NCBI GenBank assembly: GCA_964500205.1
Contig: CAZCNS010000001.1
Span: 1 to 64,000, forward strand
Length of the DNA stretch: 64,000 nucleotides
From: UBA10329 sp964500205
GTDB lineage: Bacteria; Bacteroidota; Bacteroidia; UBA10329
Reading direction: 5' to 3'
Shown: piece by piece, positions 9,232-18,250 of the stretch
How the letters are laid out: every line of letters begins with the position of its first letter
Position numbering within the stretch: the first letter of the stretch is position 1
The notes under the pieces: model-generated
Told to the model about the DNA's origin: nothing
Database searches by the model: none
Seen by the model: the letters and a program-made list of their open reading frames with translations, nothing else
Program-made: the position numbers and the translations under genes

Positions 9232-11055
9232 TCAAGCCTGAAGAACCTCCAGGGGAACTTCCCTCTTCAACTCCACCTCACCGATAAAACGGTCGATAAT
9301 GGTACTCGTGTGCAAAGGCTGAATCATGTGGTAAAGGTGCTCTCGGAACATGTCCTTCTCATCATGATCGGTCACATCGATCACCTCTATGCCTTCACCC
9401 CTGTAGATTCGGGGGACATACTTTGCCACGCTGTCACGCTCGCTCTTGAGAATTAGCACCGGAATGCCCTTGGAAGTGACATTCAGGAGTCCCACCTGCT
9501 TGTCAAAAGCCTTGGATTCGATGAGTGCCGAATGCGTCTGAATAGCGAACAGCTTGGCCGGCAGCCGGCTCAGTGCTTGCTCCAAGGGAATGCGATTGAG
9601 GTGCGGCAGTGAACCCAAATTGGACATCAGGTGCATGATCCGCTCCTTGGCAGCCTTCCAAACCCTGTCTCGGAAGGCAGAATCCTTGCTGATTAGCCAG
9701 TCGGCAAGGGCAATGCCACGGTTACGCACACCCACGCGCGAATCGAGCGGCACAATATTACGGGCTGCCGTGAACAACGTGCGGGCCACAATGCCCTGAC
9801 CCGATGGCAAGATCACATTGTCCAGGAAACCGAGCATCGCGTGCCGGGCCTCTTCTCCGAAAAAAGGATTTGCCCCGATACGGCCACGCAGATACTGGCG
9901 GACCCCGTCCAACTCATCGAAGTCCCGATCCATCATCAGGAAATAGATGTTGCCCATCGAATGGTCGAAGATGTAAACCGGGTGCCCCAGTTCACCGAAA
10001 TACTTCACCACGTGATTGATGTTCTTGACAATGTGCTTGGAGTAATCTTTCGGAGGCAGGTCGCTTGGCACCGAGCCATAGTGCATGGCCGCAGCAATGT
10101 ACTTATGGCTGGGAATGGCGGTAAGCAGTGCGTCATAGGAGTTGAGACCGAGGAAGCCGTGTACCAGCAGCACCACCGGCAGCTTTCGTTTAGACTTCTC
10201 ATTGAACGGCTTGGCCATGTCCACTTTGATATTCGTGGGGCCAAAGGGCGTTTCCCGCACCAACGTGACCTGGGGCCAAGTGAGCGCCAGGTCGTCCACG
10301 AACACTGTCATGCGCTTCTTCACGTTGTCCATGTAGCGCAAGAAGCTCGGACTCTCGTCAGGCAATGACCAACGGTAATAGAGCCAAGCCAGCGGTCTGC
10401 GCTTGTCAGCTTTGGTAGCCAAAAAGGCGATGCGTTTGCTCTGCAATAGAAAATGAGGAGTGCCGGTAAGTTCCTGCTCCTTACGGTCTTCAACCACAAC
10501 CGCTATCTCCTTGGAGCTGAATGCCGTTGACTTGCGTGCAATACCCGCCACCCTACCTGTGGGGTCCGAGGCAAGGAACACGTAGTCCATGCCTTTCTTG
10601 CCATCTATGTCGAGCACTGTCTGCAGCTCCGCAGAGAAATCCTTGGCGTACTGCTCCATGACCTCACGGTTCAGTGCGCGGCCTATGATCTGTTCTTTCC
10701 TAATAAAACCCTTTCGGATAAGCTGGGTGAGGAACACCTTGGCATCCACTACCCCCTTCAGACCGCGCTGTCTCACCAATGGCGTGTTCACAAACGTGAA
10801 ACGCAACTGATGTTGGTTTCTGATCCGGTTGAAATTATCGATGATATAAGCATAGGCCCCGGAGGGTGACTCACCGTGCGAAAGTCCAACCAGGTAGAGA
10901 CCTCCACGCAGCGTACCCTCGTTCACATGCTCAATGAAATCCTCACCAACCGCCTTGTCGAAAAGCTCCTTAGACCTGAAATACCTTGTTTCAGGAGCCT
11001 GGTAAGTATCGGGCTCACTGGCCTCAGGGTTCAGTAAAATCCCGTTCTTCTTCAT
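9232..11055 (-). CDS. Fusion of a NagB/6-phosphogluconolactonase-like domain with an alpha/beta hydrolase
   Basis: A 607-aa cytoplasmic protein (no signal peptide). Residues about 20-270 resemble the NagB/RpiA-like sugar-phosphate isomerase/lactonase fold: GGLYLVGLSHGESPSGAYAY matches the glycine-rich phosphate loop, GMDYVFLASDPTGRVA matches the region of the family's GxxxDGHxA motif, and HFLLQSKRIAFLATKADKRR matches its late strand. Residues about 285-607 are an alpha/beta hydrolase: oxyanion region LVHGFLGLNSYD (near 299), nucleophile elbow FDHSMGNIYF with Ser 366, and plausible acid and base in LKSERDSVAK and FREHLYHM. The elbow reads DHSMG in place of GxSxG. ATG 11055 was preferred to GTG 11073. 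Domain calls are from motif reading; the reaction is unknown. Confidence 0.7.
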   Translation of the reverse strand: MKKNGILLNPEASEPDTYQAPETRYFRSKELFDKAVGEDFIEHVNEGTLRGGLYLVGLSHGESPSGAYAYIIDNFNRIRNQHQLRFTFVNTPLVRQRGLKGVVDAKVFLTQLIRKGFIRKEQIIGRALNREVMEQYAKDFSAELQTVLDIDGKKGMDYVFLASDPTGRVAGIARKSTAFSSKEIAVVVEDRKEQELTGTPHFLLQSKRIAFLATKADKRRPLAWLYYRWSLPDESPSFLRYMDNVKKRMTVFVDDLALTWPQVTLVRETPFGPTNIKVDMAKPFNEKSKRKLPVVLLVHGFLGLNSYDALLTAIPSHKYIAAAMHYGSVPSDLPPKDYSKHIVKNINHVVKYFGELGHPVYIFDHSMGNIYFLMMDRDFDELDGVRQYLRGRIGANPFFGEEARHAMLGFLDNVILPSGQGIVARTLFTAARNIVPLDSRVGVRNRGIALADWLISKDSAFRDRVWKAAKERIMHLMSNLGSLPHLNRIPLEQALSRLPAKLFAIQTHSALIESKAFDKQVGLLNVTSKGIPVLILKSERDSVAKYVPRIYRGEGIEVIDVTDHDEKDMFREHLYHMIQPLHTSTIIDRFIGEVELKREVPLEVLQA

Positions 11056-11256
11056 TCCAATTCTTCTTTTCACCTTGCTTGGAGCAACACAGCGAAATTG
11101 GGAAAAAGAACCTTTGAAGTTCGTCTTATCCTACGTGAATCACGGATTTTTTATTCACAACATCCCTCAGAAAGACAATCTCATCACCTTTTCAGGAGAA
11201 AATGGACTGAATGCGACCCTACATCCGCAAAACCCGCAGTTAAACGCATCTGAGGA

Positions 11257-12354
11257 TCACACATTGAAGCGGAAGTGCATGATGTCGCCATCGTTCACCA
11301 CGTATTCCTTGCCCTCCACGCTCATCTTGCCTGCCTCTTTGACGGCCTGCTCAGAGCCAAGCTTGATGAAGTCGTCAAACTTGATGGTCTCTGCGCGGAT
11401 GAAACCCTTCTCGAAATCGGTGTGAATCACACCTGCTGCTTGCGGTGCGGTCATTCCTTTGCGGATGGTCCATGCACGTACTTCCTTCGGACCGGCAGTG
11501 AAGTAGGTCTGGAGGTTGAGGAGCCTGTACGCGGAGCGAATCAGCTTGTTGACCCCTGCCTCGCTGAGACCTGCATCGTTTAGAAACTCCATTCGCTCCT
11601 CGTAGGTCTCCAGCTCTGCGATGTCGGCCTCCATTGCCGCACTGATGATGATGACCTCGGCCTTCTCGTTGACCACCGAATCGGCCAGCCGCTTGGAGTG
11701 CTCATTGCCGCTCACCACGGACGCCTCATCCACGTTGCACACGTAAAGCACAGGCTTCAGTGTGAGCAGTTGAAAGGTGCGCGCCATGATGAGTTGATTC
11801 TCATCCAACTCGGCAGCACGGGCCGAGTGGCCCTTCTCCAATGTCTCTTTGATGATGGACAGCACCTGAAATTCCAACTTGGCGTCCTTGTTGCCGGTCT
11901 CAGCCTGCTTTCGCACCTTCTGGATGCGCTTGTCCACGGTGTCCAGGTCCTTTAGCTGCAGCTCGGTGTCGATCACCTCCTTGTCGCGCACCGGGTCCAC
12001 ACTTCCGTCCACGTGTACCACATTGCCATCGTCAAAGCAGCGCACCACGTGTATGATGGCATCCGTCTCACGGATATTTCCGAGAAACTGATTTCCCAGT
12101 CCTTCGCCCTTGCTTGCCCCCTTCACCAGACCTGCTATGTCCACGATCTCGATGGTAGTGGGCTGCACGCGCTCCGGTTTCACAAGGGCAGCAAGCTGTT
12201 CCAGCCTCTCATCGGGCACTGTGATGACACCCACGTTGGGCTCTATGGTGCAAAAAGGGAAGTTGGCCGCTTGCGCCCTTGCGTTGCTCAGGCAGTTGAA
12301 AAGGGTGGATTTGCCCACGTTGGGCAGACCGACAATACCACATTGAAGGGCCAT
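11257..12354 (-). CDS. ychF: Ribosome-binding GTPase/ATPase YchF (Obg-like ATPase 1)
   Basis: A 365-aa protein, the usual length of the family. Motifs in order: P-loop GLPNVGKST at residue 7, DIAGLVKGASKGEGLGN (G3), NVDE in place of the classical NKxD (the change that gives YchF its ATP preference), and a C-terminal TGS domain (HTDFEKGFIRAETI, ending MHFRFNV). YchF binds ribosomes and acts in translation quality control and stress responses. The frame is open upstream to 12582, but the conserved MALQCGIVGLPN start and a promoter immediately upstream fix ATG 12354. Its neighbour DUF2177 lies 49 bases upstream, and the gene seems to have its own promoter. Confidence 0.96.
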   Translation of the reverse strand: MALQCGIVGLPNVGKSTLFNCLSNARAQAANFPFCTIEPNVGVITVPDERLEQLAALVKPERVQPTTIEIVDIAGLVKGASKGEGLGNQFLGNIRETDAIIHVVRCFDDGNVVHVDGSVDPVRDKEVIDTELQLKDLDTVDKRIQKVRKQAETGNKDAKLEFQVLSIIKETLEKGHSARAAELDENQLIMARTFQLLTLKPVLYVCNVDEASVVSGNEHSKRLADSVVNEKAEVIIISAAMEADIAELETYEERMEFLNDAGLSEAGVNKLIRSAYRLLNLQTYFTAGPKEVRAWTIRKGMTAPQAAGVIHTDFEKGFIRAETIKFDDFIKLGSEQAVKEAGKMSVEGKEYVVNDGDIMHFRFNV

Positions 12355-12376
12355 GATGATGCTTTTTGAAGGGCGG

Positions 12377-12384
12377 CAAAGGTA
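12377..12384 (-). promoter_or_regulatory. Likely -7 box of ychF
   Basis: The minus strand reads TACCTTTG here, an exact match to the Bacteroidota -7 consensus TAnnTTTG, 22 bases before the ychF ATG. No clear -33 element was identified. Confidence 0.55.
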
Positions 12385-12403
12385 ACCGCAGCATGCCAAT
12401 AGC

Positions 12404-12811
12404 CTAAACTGCCCAGCGCGTGATGTGATAACCGGCCAGGCTGACCAGCGCGGTGAGCACAGAACCCCACGCAATATCAATGAATACGATGGGCAAAGGC
12501 CAGTCCTTGAGCGTGGCAAGGTTGGTGAGGTCGTAGGTGGCATAAGTGAAGAAGCCGAATAACGCACCATAAACCACTGCATGGCTCAAGGACCCCTTCT
12601 CCACGGCAGGCAGGATAGCGAAGATGAAAATTCCGACAATAAAAAACAGGTAGAAGATGATGGCTGCTGTCCAATTCACGTTGGGGGCGAGAAAAGAACC
12701 AAGATAACGCGCATACAAACCCTTGGCGACCACTCCCAGCCAAACGAGGTCTATGGCAAAGAACACAAGGGCGGTGAGAGCATAATTGAGGAGGAGGGTC
12801 TTGAGGGGCAT
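12404..12811 (-). CDS. DUF2177 family membrane protein
   Basis: A 135-aa protein with four predicted membrane helices (ALTALVFFAIDLVWLG; AIIFYLFFIVGIFIFAIL; AVVYGALFGFFTYATYDLTN; IDIAWGSVLTALVSLAGY). The conserved DLVWLG and YATYDLTNLATLKDWP motifs are typical of DUF2177, whose function is unknown. It lies in front of ychF on the same strand and is divergent from the HEAT-repeat gene at 12905. Confidence 0.85.
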   Translation of the reverse strand: MPLKTLLLNYALTALVFFAIDLVWLGVVAKGLYARYLGSFLAPNVNWTAAIIFYLFFIVGIFIFAILPAVEKGSLSHAVVYGALFGFFTYATYDLTNLATLKDWPLPIVFIDIAWGSVLTALVSLAGYHITRWAV

Positions 12812-12904
12812 GTCGCTGGATTTGAGTCGGGAAAGATAACAGCGACCAATGCCGGATGTTCAACCCCGCACCTCCCGATGCGTGGTTAACTTCGCGCCCT
12901 CGGC

Positions 12905-13435
12905 ATGGAAAAAAAGGATAACCATCAACACCAGCGGCTCCTTGCTGCCGTGCAAAGCAATGATGCCGCAGTGGTGGGCCAGGCCATCGATGACCTGAAG
13001 GCTCGCGGAGACGCATCACTGATACCCGAGCTGTTGAAACTGCTTGCTGAGAGCGAGAATGAAGCCGTCCTGCAGCAAGTGTTGCAGCTGCTCTTCGACC
13101 TGAAAGATCCCAAGGCCCTTGATGTGCTGATTGATCACCTGACCGATACACGCTTTGCGGACATCAGGACTCAGATGCTGGAAGCGTGCTGGCAATGCGG
13201 TCTCGACACATCACACCGACTGCCCATGCTGCTGAACGTTGCCATCACAGGCAGCTATCTGGAGATATTAGAGGTGCTGACCATCATCGAGAACTGGGAT
13301 GGGATGAGCGACCAGTTGACCCTGCGCGAAGAGCTGCACCGCTTCAAGGACGCAATGTCTGAATTGGAAATATCAGAGGCCGAGGACCTCATGTTGAGCA
13401 TTGTGGAAGTGCTTAACGGTTTTGTCCATGAATGA
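12905..13435 (+). CDS. HEAT-repeat-like protein
   Basis: A 176-aa all-helical, acidic protein without signal peptide. The spacing of paired helices (AIDDLKARGDASLIPELLKL, then VLQQVLQLLFDLKDPKALDVLIDH) fits two to four HEAT repeats, which bind partner proteins; no partner is evident. A TAACTTCG box lies just 10 bases before the ATG, so the message may have almost no leader. Its stop codon overlaps a downstream ATG (ATGA at 13432), suggesting coupling to the following genes. Confidence 0.75.
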   Translation: MEKKDNHQHQRLLAAVQSNDAAVVGQAIDDLKARGDASLIPELLKLLAESENEAVLQQVLQLLFDLKDPKALDVLIDHLTDTRFADIRTQMLEACWQCGLDTSHRLPMLLNVAITGSYLEILEVLTIIENWDGMSDQLTLREELHRFKDAMSELEISEAEDLMLSIVEVLNGFVHE

Positions 13436-13476
13436 AATTTTCAGGGTGTTTTTCCGTTAACACAGATTCCGAGACC

Positions 13477-14148
13477 ATGCCATCGACCATTCTCCGTTCT
13501 CTTCTTCTGACGATGACCGCGCTGACAACTCTGAACACCGCGCAGGCGCAGGAAAGAAAAGACCTTCCATCACAGGACAGACATCTGATACAGTTTTCGG
13601 GAGTGCTGCTCACGGCAGAGAAACTGGACCCCATTCCATTTGCCAACATCATAGTAAAGAACTCCCGTAGGGGGACCATCAGCGACTACTTCGGCTACTT
13701 CTCATTCGTGGCCGAACCGCGTGATACGATCGTGTTCACCTACATCGGCTTCAAAGACAGCGAATTCGTGATACCCGACACACTGCACAGTAAGAACTAC
13801 TCGCTTATACAAATGATGAGCGTGGACACGTTCCTACTTCAGGAGGCAGTGGTCTATCCTTGGCCTACCAAAGAGCAGTTCCGGCAAGCATTCCTCGACC
13901 TGCGCCTGCCAGAGGACGACAAGCAGATCGCCCAACGCAACCTCGAGTGGTTCGAAATGCGAGAACGGGCAGATGCCATGGGCATGGACGGCAGCGAGAA
14001 CTTCAAGTTTGCTATGCAGCAACGTGCCGCAAGACTCTATCATGCCGGACAACTCCCTCCGAACAATCTGCTGAACCCACTGGCATGGGCCCAGTTCATC
14101 AAGGCATGGAAGAACGGGGATTTCAAGAAGAGGGAGAAACGTGATTGA
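13477..14148 (+). CDS. Exported protein with carboxypeptidase-regulatory-like domain
   Basis: From ATG 13477 the protein is 223 aa with a good signal peptide (MPSTILRSLLLTMTALTTLN). Residues about 35-115 form a carboxypeptidase-regulatory-like beta-sandwich (IPFANIIVKNSRRGTISDYF, FSFVAEPRDTIVFTYIGFKD), the domain that also begins SusC-like receptors. The rest is helical and charged with no recognised domain. ATG 13432 overlaps the previous stop and would add 15 residues in front of the signal peptide. It precedes the TonB receptor on the same strand and is probably periplasmic or a lipid-side partner of it (inference). Confidence 0.8.
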   Translation: MPSTILRSLLLTMTALTTLNTAQAQERKDLPSQDRHLIQFSGVLLTAEKLDPIPFANIIVKNSRRGTISDYFGYFSFVAEPRDTIVFTYIGFKDSEFVIPDTLHSKNYSLIQMMSVDTFLLQEAVVYPWPTKEQFRQAFLDLRLPEDDKQIAQRNLEWFEMRERADAMGMDGSENFKFAMQQRAARLYHAGQLPPNNLLNPLAWAQFIKAWKNGDFKKREKRD

Positions 14149-14221
14149 TCACTGATGATTGTTGATTGCTGATTTGGACCCTGCCCATCGTCAATTGAGA
14201 ATTGACCATTCCCACTCCCTG

Positions 14222-16708
14222 TTGAGAGCTTCCCTCACCATCATACTGCTGTGCTGTTCAATGGGTCTGATGGCGCAAGAGACGGCCACAGTGCAGGGCG
14301 TTCTGCAAGATGAGGAGGGACGCGGCATCCCCTACGCGAGCGTGGCGGTGATGGGCACCTCCATCGGCAGCTCGTCCGACAGCCTTGGCACCTATACTAT
14401 CCGCGTCCCTGCCGACAAGGCCGTCAAACTGGCCTTCTCGCACATCCGCCACGTGCCGCAGACCTACGAGATCACGGCCAAAGCGGACGAGGTGCGTATC
14501 CTCAACCGCATCCTCAAACTGAAGGACAACGTGGTGGACGAAGTGCTGATCTCGGACGACAGCAACCGCAAGACCACCCTCCAACGCATAGACCCCAAGA
14601 TGGCCGTCATTATCCCAACCTCGGGAGGCGGCATCGAGGCTGTGCTCAAGACCCTGCCCGGGGTCACATCCAACAACGAGCTCAGCTCACAGTACAATGT
14701 GCGGGGCGGAAACTTTGACGAGAACCTCATCTATGTGAACGATGTGGAAATCTACCGTCCGTTCCTCGTCCGAAGCGGGCAACAAGAAGGTCTGACCTTC
14801 GTGAACCCCGACATGGTGGAGAGCCTCAGCTTCTCGGCCGGTGGCTTCGAGGCCAAGTACGGAGACAAGATGTCTAGTGTACTCGATGTTCAGTACCGCA
14901 GGCCCCGCTCGTTCGAGGCCACGGCATCGGGCAGCCTGTTGGGCGGGTCGCTGCATGTGGAGGGCGCCACCAAGGACTACCGCCTCTCGTGGATCGGGGG
15001 CGTGCGCTATCGAAGTAACCAATACGTTTTGGGAAGCCTCGATACCGATGGCGACTACCGCCCGCAGTTCTGGGACGCACAGGCGCTCATCAACTACGAG
15101 GTGAACGACAAGTGGAACGTAAGCCTTCTTGCCCACTACTCACTGAACCAGTACCGCTTCATCCCCGACAACCGTGAGACCGATTTCGGCACGATCAGCG
15201 AGGCGCTGCGCTTCACGGTTTTCTTCGATGGGCAGGAGGTGAACACTTTCGAGACCGTTACAGGCGCGCTGATGGCCGAGTACAGACCGACCAATCGCCT
15301 GCGCCACAAGTTCATCGCATCGGCCTACCGAAGCAACGAGAGCGAGACCTTCGATGTGCAGGGCCAGTATTGGCTGGGTGTGTTGGACAACAGTTTCGGG
15401 TCTGACAATCTGGGCGAGGTGGCCTTCAACCGAGGCATCGGCACTTTTCTGAACCACGCCCGCAACTTCCTGACCGTGAACGTGGCGAGCACCCGCTATC
15501 TCGGCCATTGGCTCGATGGCCATCGCAAGCTCGACTGGGGTTTCCAATATCAGCATGAGAACATACGCGATGAGCTCAGCGAGTGGAACATGATCGACTC
15601 GGCAGGCTACAGCATCCCGCAGACATCGGAGGGACTGGTGGTGCAGGACAGGCTCAACACTACACTGCGCCTTAGCAGTAACCGACTGATGGGACATATT
15701 CAGAACACGTGGTTCTTCAGCGATACGAGCCGTCACACATTGACGGTCGGGGCGCGGTTCAACTGGTGGGACGCCAACGGGCAATTTATCGTCACTCCAA
15801 GGCTCAACTACGCCTTCAACCCGAAATGGAAGCGCGATGTCATATTCCGCCTCTCGGGCGGTATGTACTACCAGCCTCCGTTCTACCGGGAGCTGCGCGA
15901 CCTCAACGGCCAGCTGAACACCAATCTGAGGGCGCAGGAGTCTTACCATGCGGTCATAGGCACAGACTACAACTTCCGGGCGTGGGGACGACCGTTCAAG
16001 CTGGTGGCTGAAGCGTATTTCAAATACATGGACAACCTTGTGCCCTACGTGATCGACAATGTGCGCATCCGTTATTTCGCCACCAACAACTCGATGGGCT
16101 ACGCTACGGGCATCGACCTGAAGGTGAACGGGGAGTTCGTGAAGGGCATTGAATCTTGGGCCAGCATGAGCCTGATGACCGTGCAAGAAGACATCAAGGA
16201 CGATTTCTACTACAACTACCTGAACTCGGACGGGGAAGTGATACGCCTTGGAGTGACAGAGAACAATGTGGTGACCGACAGCACCCGCGTGGAGCCCGGC
16301 TACATTCCCCGCCCCACCGACCAGCGGGTCACTTTTTCGCTCTTCTTTCAGGACTATGTGCCCAAGCTGCCGATGTTCAAGATGCACCTCAATCTGGTGT
16401 TCGGGACAGGAATGCCTTTCGGCCCGCCTGATAACGAACGTTTCCGCGACACGCTGCGCATCCCTCCATACCGCAGGGTTGATATTGGTTTCTCTTATAT
16501 GATAAAGGGAGAGAAACGTGAATTTCCGAGGAGCAACCCGCTGCACTATCTCAAATCGCTTTGGGTGAGCATGGAGGTGTTCAACCTGCTGGGCACCAAC
16601 AACACACTGTCATACCTCTGGATCAACGACATCACGAACCGCCAGTGGGCTGTACCGAACTATCTGACCTCAAGGCAGTTGAACATAAAGCTGGTAGCGA
16701 AATTCTGA
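14222..16708 (+). CDS. TonB-dependent outer-membrane receptor with carboxypeptidase-regulatory N-terminus
   Basis: About 828 aa: signal peptide, carboxypeptidase-regulatory-like domain (VQGVLQDEEGRGIPYASVAV), plug domain (AVLKTLPGVTSNNELSSQYN, then VRGGNFDENLIYVNDVEIY) and a beta-barrel ending in LNIKLVAKF with the terminal aromatic residue expected of outer-membrane proteins. These receptors import bulky nutrients using the TonB system. No ATG fits the signal peptide; TTG 14222 gives MRASLTIILLCCSMGLMAQ, and TTG 14159 is a longer alternative. The PhoD gene starts six bases after its stop, so organic phosphate or its carrier is a plausible substrate. No SusD-like partner is present. Confidence 0.9.
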   Translation: MRASLTIILLCCSMGLMAQETATVQGVLQDEEGRGIPYASVAVMGTSIGSSSDSLGTYTIRVPADKAVKLAFSHIRHVPQTYEITAKADEVRILNRILKLKDNVVDEVLISDDSNRKTTLQRIDPKMAVIIPTSGGGIEAVLKTLPGVTSNNELSSQYNVRGGNFDENLIYVNDVEIYRPFLVRSGQQEGLTFVNPDMVESLSFSAGGFEAKYGDKMSSVLDVQYRRPRSFEATASGSLLGGSLHVEGATKDYRLSWIGGVRYRSNQYVLGSLDTDGDYRPQFWDAQALINYEVNDKWNVSLLAHYSLNQYRFIPDNRETDFGTISEALRFTVFFDGQEVNTFETVTGALMAEYRPTNRLRHKFIASAYRSNESETFDVQGQYWLGVLDNSFGSDNLGEVAFNRGIGTFLNHARNFLTVNVASTRYLGHWLDGHRKLDWGFQYQHENIRDELSEWNMIDSAGYSIPQTSEGLVVQDRLNTTLRLSSNRLMGHIQNTWFFSDTSRHTLTVGARFNWWDANGQFIVTPRLNYAFNPKWKRDVIFRLSGGMYYQPPFYRELRDLNGQLNTNLRAQESYHAVIGTDYNFRAWGRPFKLVAEAYFKYMDNLVPYVIDNVRIRYFATNNSMGYATGIDLKVNGEFVKGIESWASMSLMTVQEDIKDDFYYNYLNSDGEVIRLGVTENNVVTDSTRVEPGYIPRPTDQRVTFSLFFQDYVPKLPMFKMHLNLVFGTGMPFGPPDNERFRDTLRIPPYRRVDIGFSYMIKGEKREFPRSNPLHYLKSLWVSMEVFNLLGTNNTLSYLWINDITNRQWAVPNYLTSRQLNIKLVAKF

Positions 16709-16714
16709 GAATCG

Positions 16715-18250
16715 ATGTCCCGACTGCTGCTCCTGCTATTCCTACTGCCGATGAACATCTTGGCGCAGCAGTTCCACGAGGGCATCATGGCGAAACTGGG
16801 CAATGACGCCCCGCTGTTCCCGTTCGGGGTGGCATCGGGCGACCCCCGGCCGGACAGGGTGCTGCTTTGGACCAAACTTTTCCCGGGAAAAACAGAAAGC
16901 GCGCTTACCGTTGAATGGGCCATTGCCGAGGACACCTTGATGGCCAGCGTTGTCGCGGGCGGGAAGGTGACCACCGATTCCTCCTCCGCTTTCACTGTCA
17001 TGGTCGATGCCTCTGGTTTGAAGGCTGGAACTACCTATTTCTTTCATTTCATCACAGGAAATGATACGTCCGCCACAGGCCGCACTCGCACCGCACCCAA
17101 AGATCCAAATGCGCTCCGATTTGCAGTTGCGAGCTGTGCGCACATCCAATACGGCAACTACAACGGCTATGCGCTCATTGCGCAGCGCAACGACCTCGAT
17201 GCCGTCATTCATCTCGGGGACTACATCTACGAGGGCGGAGCCAGGGCGGAGGCACTGCATCCGCATATCCCGCCCTACGAGATCATCTCTCTGAGCGACT
17301 ACCGCAGCCGCTACGCGCAGTATCGCCTCAATAGCGACCTGATGGAAATGCACCGCCTCCATCCCATCATCGCCATTTGGGACGATCACGAGTTCGCCAA
17401 CAACTGCCACCGAGACGGGGCCGAGCGGCATACAGCAGCCAAAGGAAGCTGGGAGAAAAGGAAATCGGACGCACGAAGGGCCTACTTCGAGTGGATACCG
17501 GTGATGACGGCATCCGACAGCACCATCATCCGCGACTTCAACTTCGGGGGACTTGCCGACCTCTTCATGCTTGACGGACGCCTGCATCGCGACCCGATGG
17601 TGGACAGCTATGACGACCCCGCCCGCTACGACACATCGCGCACCAAGCTGGGACGGGATCAGACCGAAAGGCTCACTCGGTGGCTCAAAGATTCAAAGGC
17701 GAAATGGAAAGTGCTCGGAAACAACGTGATGATGAGTCCGATAGACTTCGGGAAATTCGCCAAGGGCAGACGCTGGAACATGGACCAATGGGATGGGTAT
17801 ATGGGCAACCGAAACCGCATCTTCGATGCCATTGAAAAACATGAGGTCGAGAATGTGGTGGTCATTACGGGCGACATCCACACGGCCTGGGCCAGTGAAC
17901 TTTCTCGCGACCCGCACGACCGCAACGTCTATGACCGCAAAACGGGCAAAGGGGTTTTCGGAGCGGAGTTCGTGGCGCAGAGCATCTCGAGCAGCAACTT
18001 GGACGAGATCCAGGGCAAGCTGGTGGGCAAGATCGCAGCCAGTTACTCCAAGGCTCGGAAGCGGAATCCACAACTGCGCTACGTGAACCTCATCGACCAC
18101 GGCTACATGCTCCTCGACCTGAACAGCGAAAACGCCAAGGCCACGTGGGTCTTCACGCAGACCTTGAAAAAACCCACCCTTCGCACAAGGCGGCCCGTGG
18201 CTTGGCAGCTGACGTCTGGCGACAACAGTCTTCAGCGGACAAGGCCTTGA
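16715..18250 (+). CDS. PhoD-like alkaline phosphatase/phosphodiesterase
   Basis: A 511-aa exported protein: signal peptide MSRLLLLLFLLPMNILAQ, a short N-terminal beta-domain with FPFGVASGDPRPDRVLLWTK (the PhoD opening motif), then the metallophosphatase core with VASCAHIQ, HLGDYIYEGG, IWDDHEFANN, VLGNNVMMSP and ITGDIHTAWASEL. PhoD enzymes release phosphate from phosphodiesters and monoesters using iron and calcium. It is six bases downstream of the TonB receptor, which suggests one transcript for phosphoester capture. The last 19 bases overlap the 3' end of the convergent prmC. Confidence 0.93.
   Translation: MSRLLLLLFLLPMNILAQQFHEGIMAKLGNDAPLFPFGVASGDPRPDRVLLWTKLFPGKTESALTVEWAIAEDTLMASVVAGGKVTTDSSSAFTVMVDASGLKAGTTYFFHFITGNDTSATGRTRTAPKDPNALRFAVASCAHIQYGNYNGYALIAQRNDLDAVIHLGDYIYEGGARAEALHPHIPPYEIISLSDYRSRYAQYRLNSDLMEMHRLHPIIAIWDDHEFANNCHRDGAERHTAAKGSWEKRKSDARRAYFEWIPVMTASDSTIIRDFNFGGLADLFMLDGRLHRDPMVDSYDDPARYDTSRTKLGRDQTERLTRWLKDSKAKWKVLGNNVMMSPIDFGKFAKGRRWNMDQWDGYMGNRNRIFDAIEKHEVENVVVITGDIHTAWASELSRDPHDRNVYDRKTGKGVFGAEFVAQSISSSNLDEIQGKLVGKIAASYSKARKRNPQLRYVNLIDHGYMLLDLNSENAKATWVFTQTLKKPTLRTRRPVAWQLTSGDNSLQRTRP

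Noticed and set aside
15140..16546. 468-codon open frame antisense to the TonB receptor
   Set aside because: It mirrors the high-GC third positions of the real gene, and its product is rich in His, Val and Arg with no domain.
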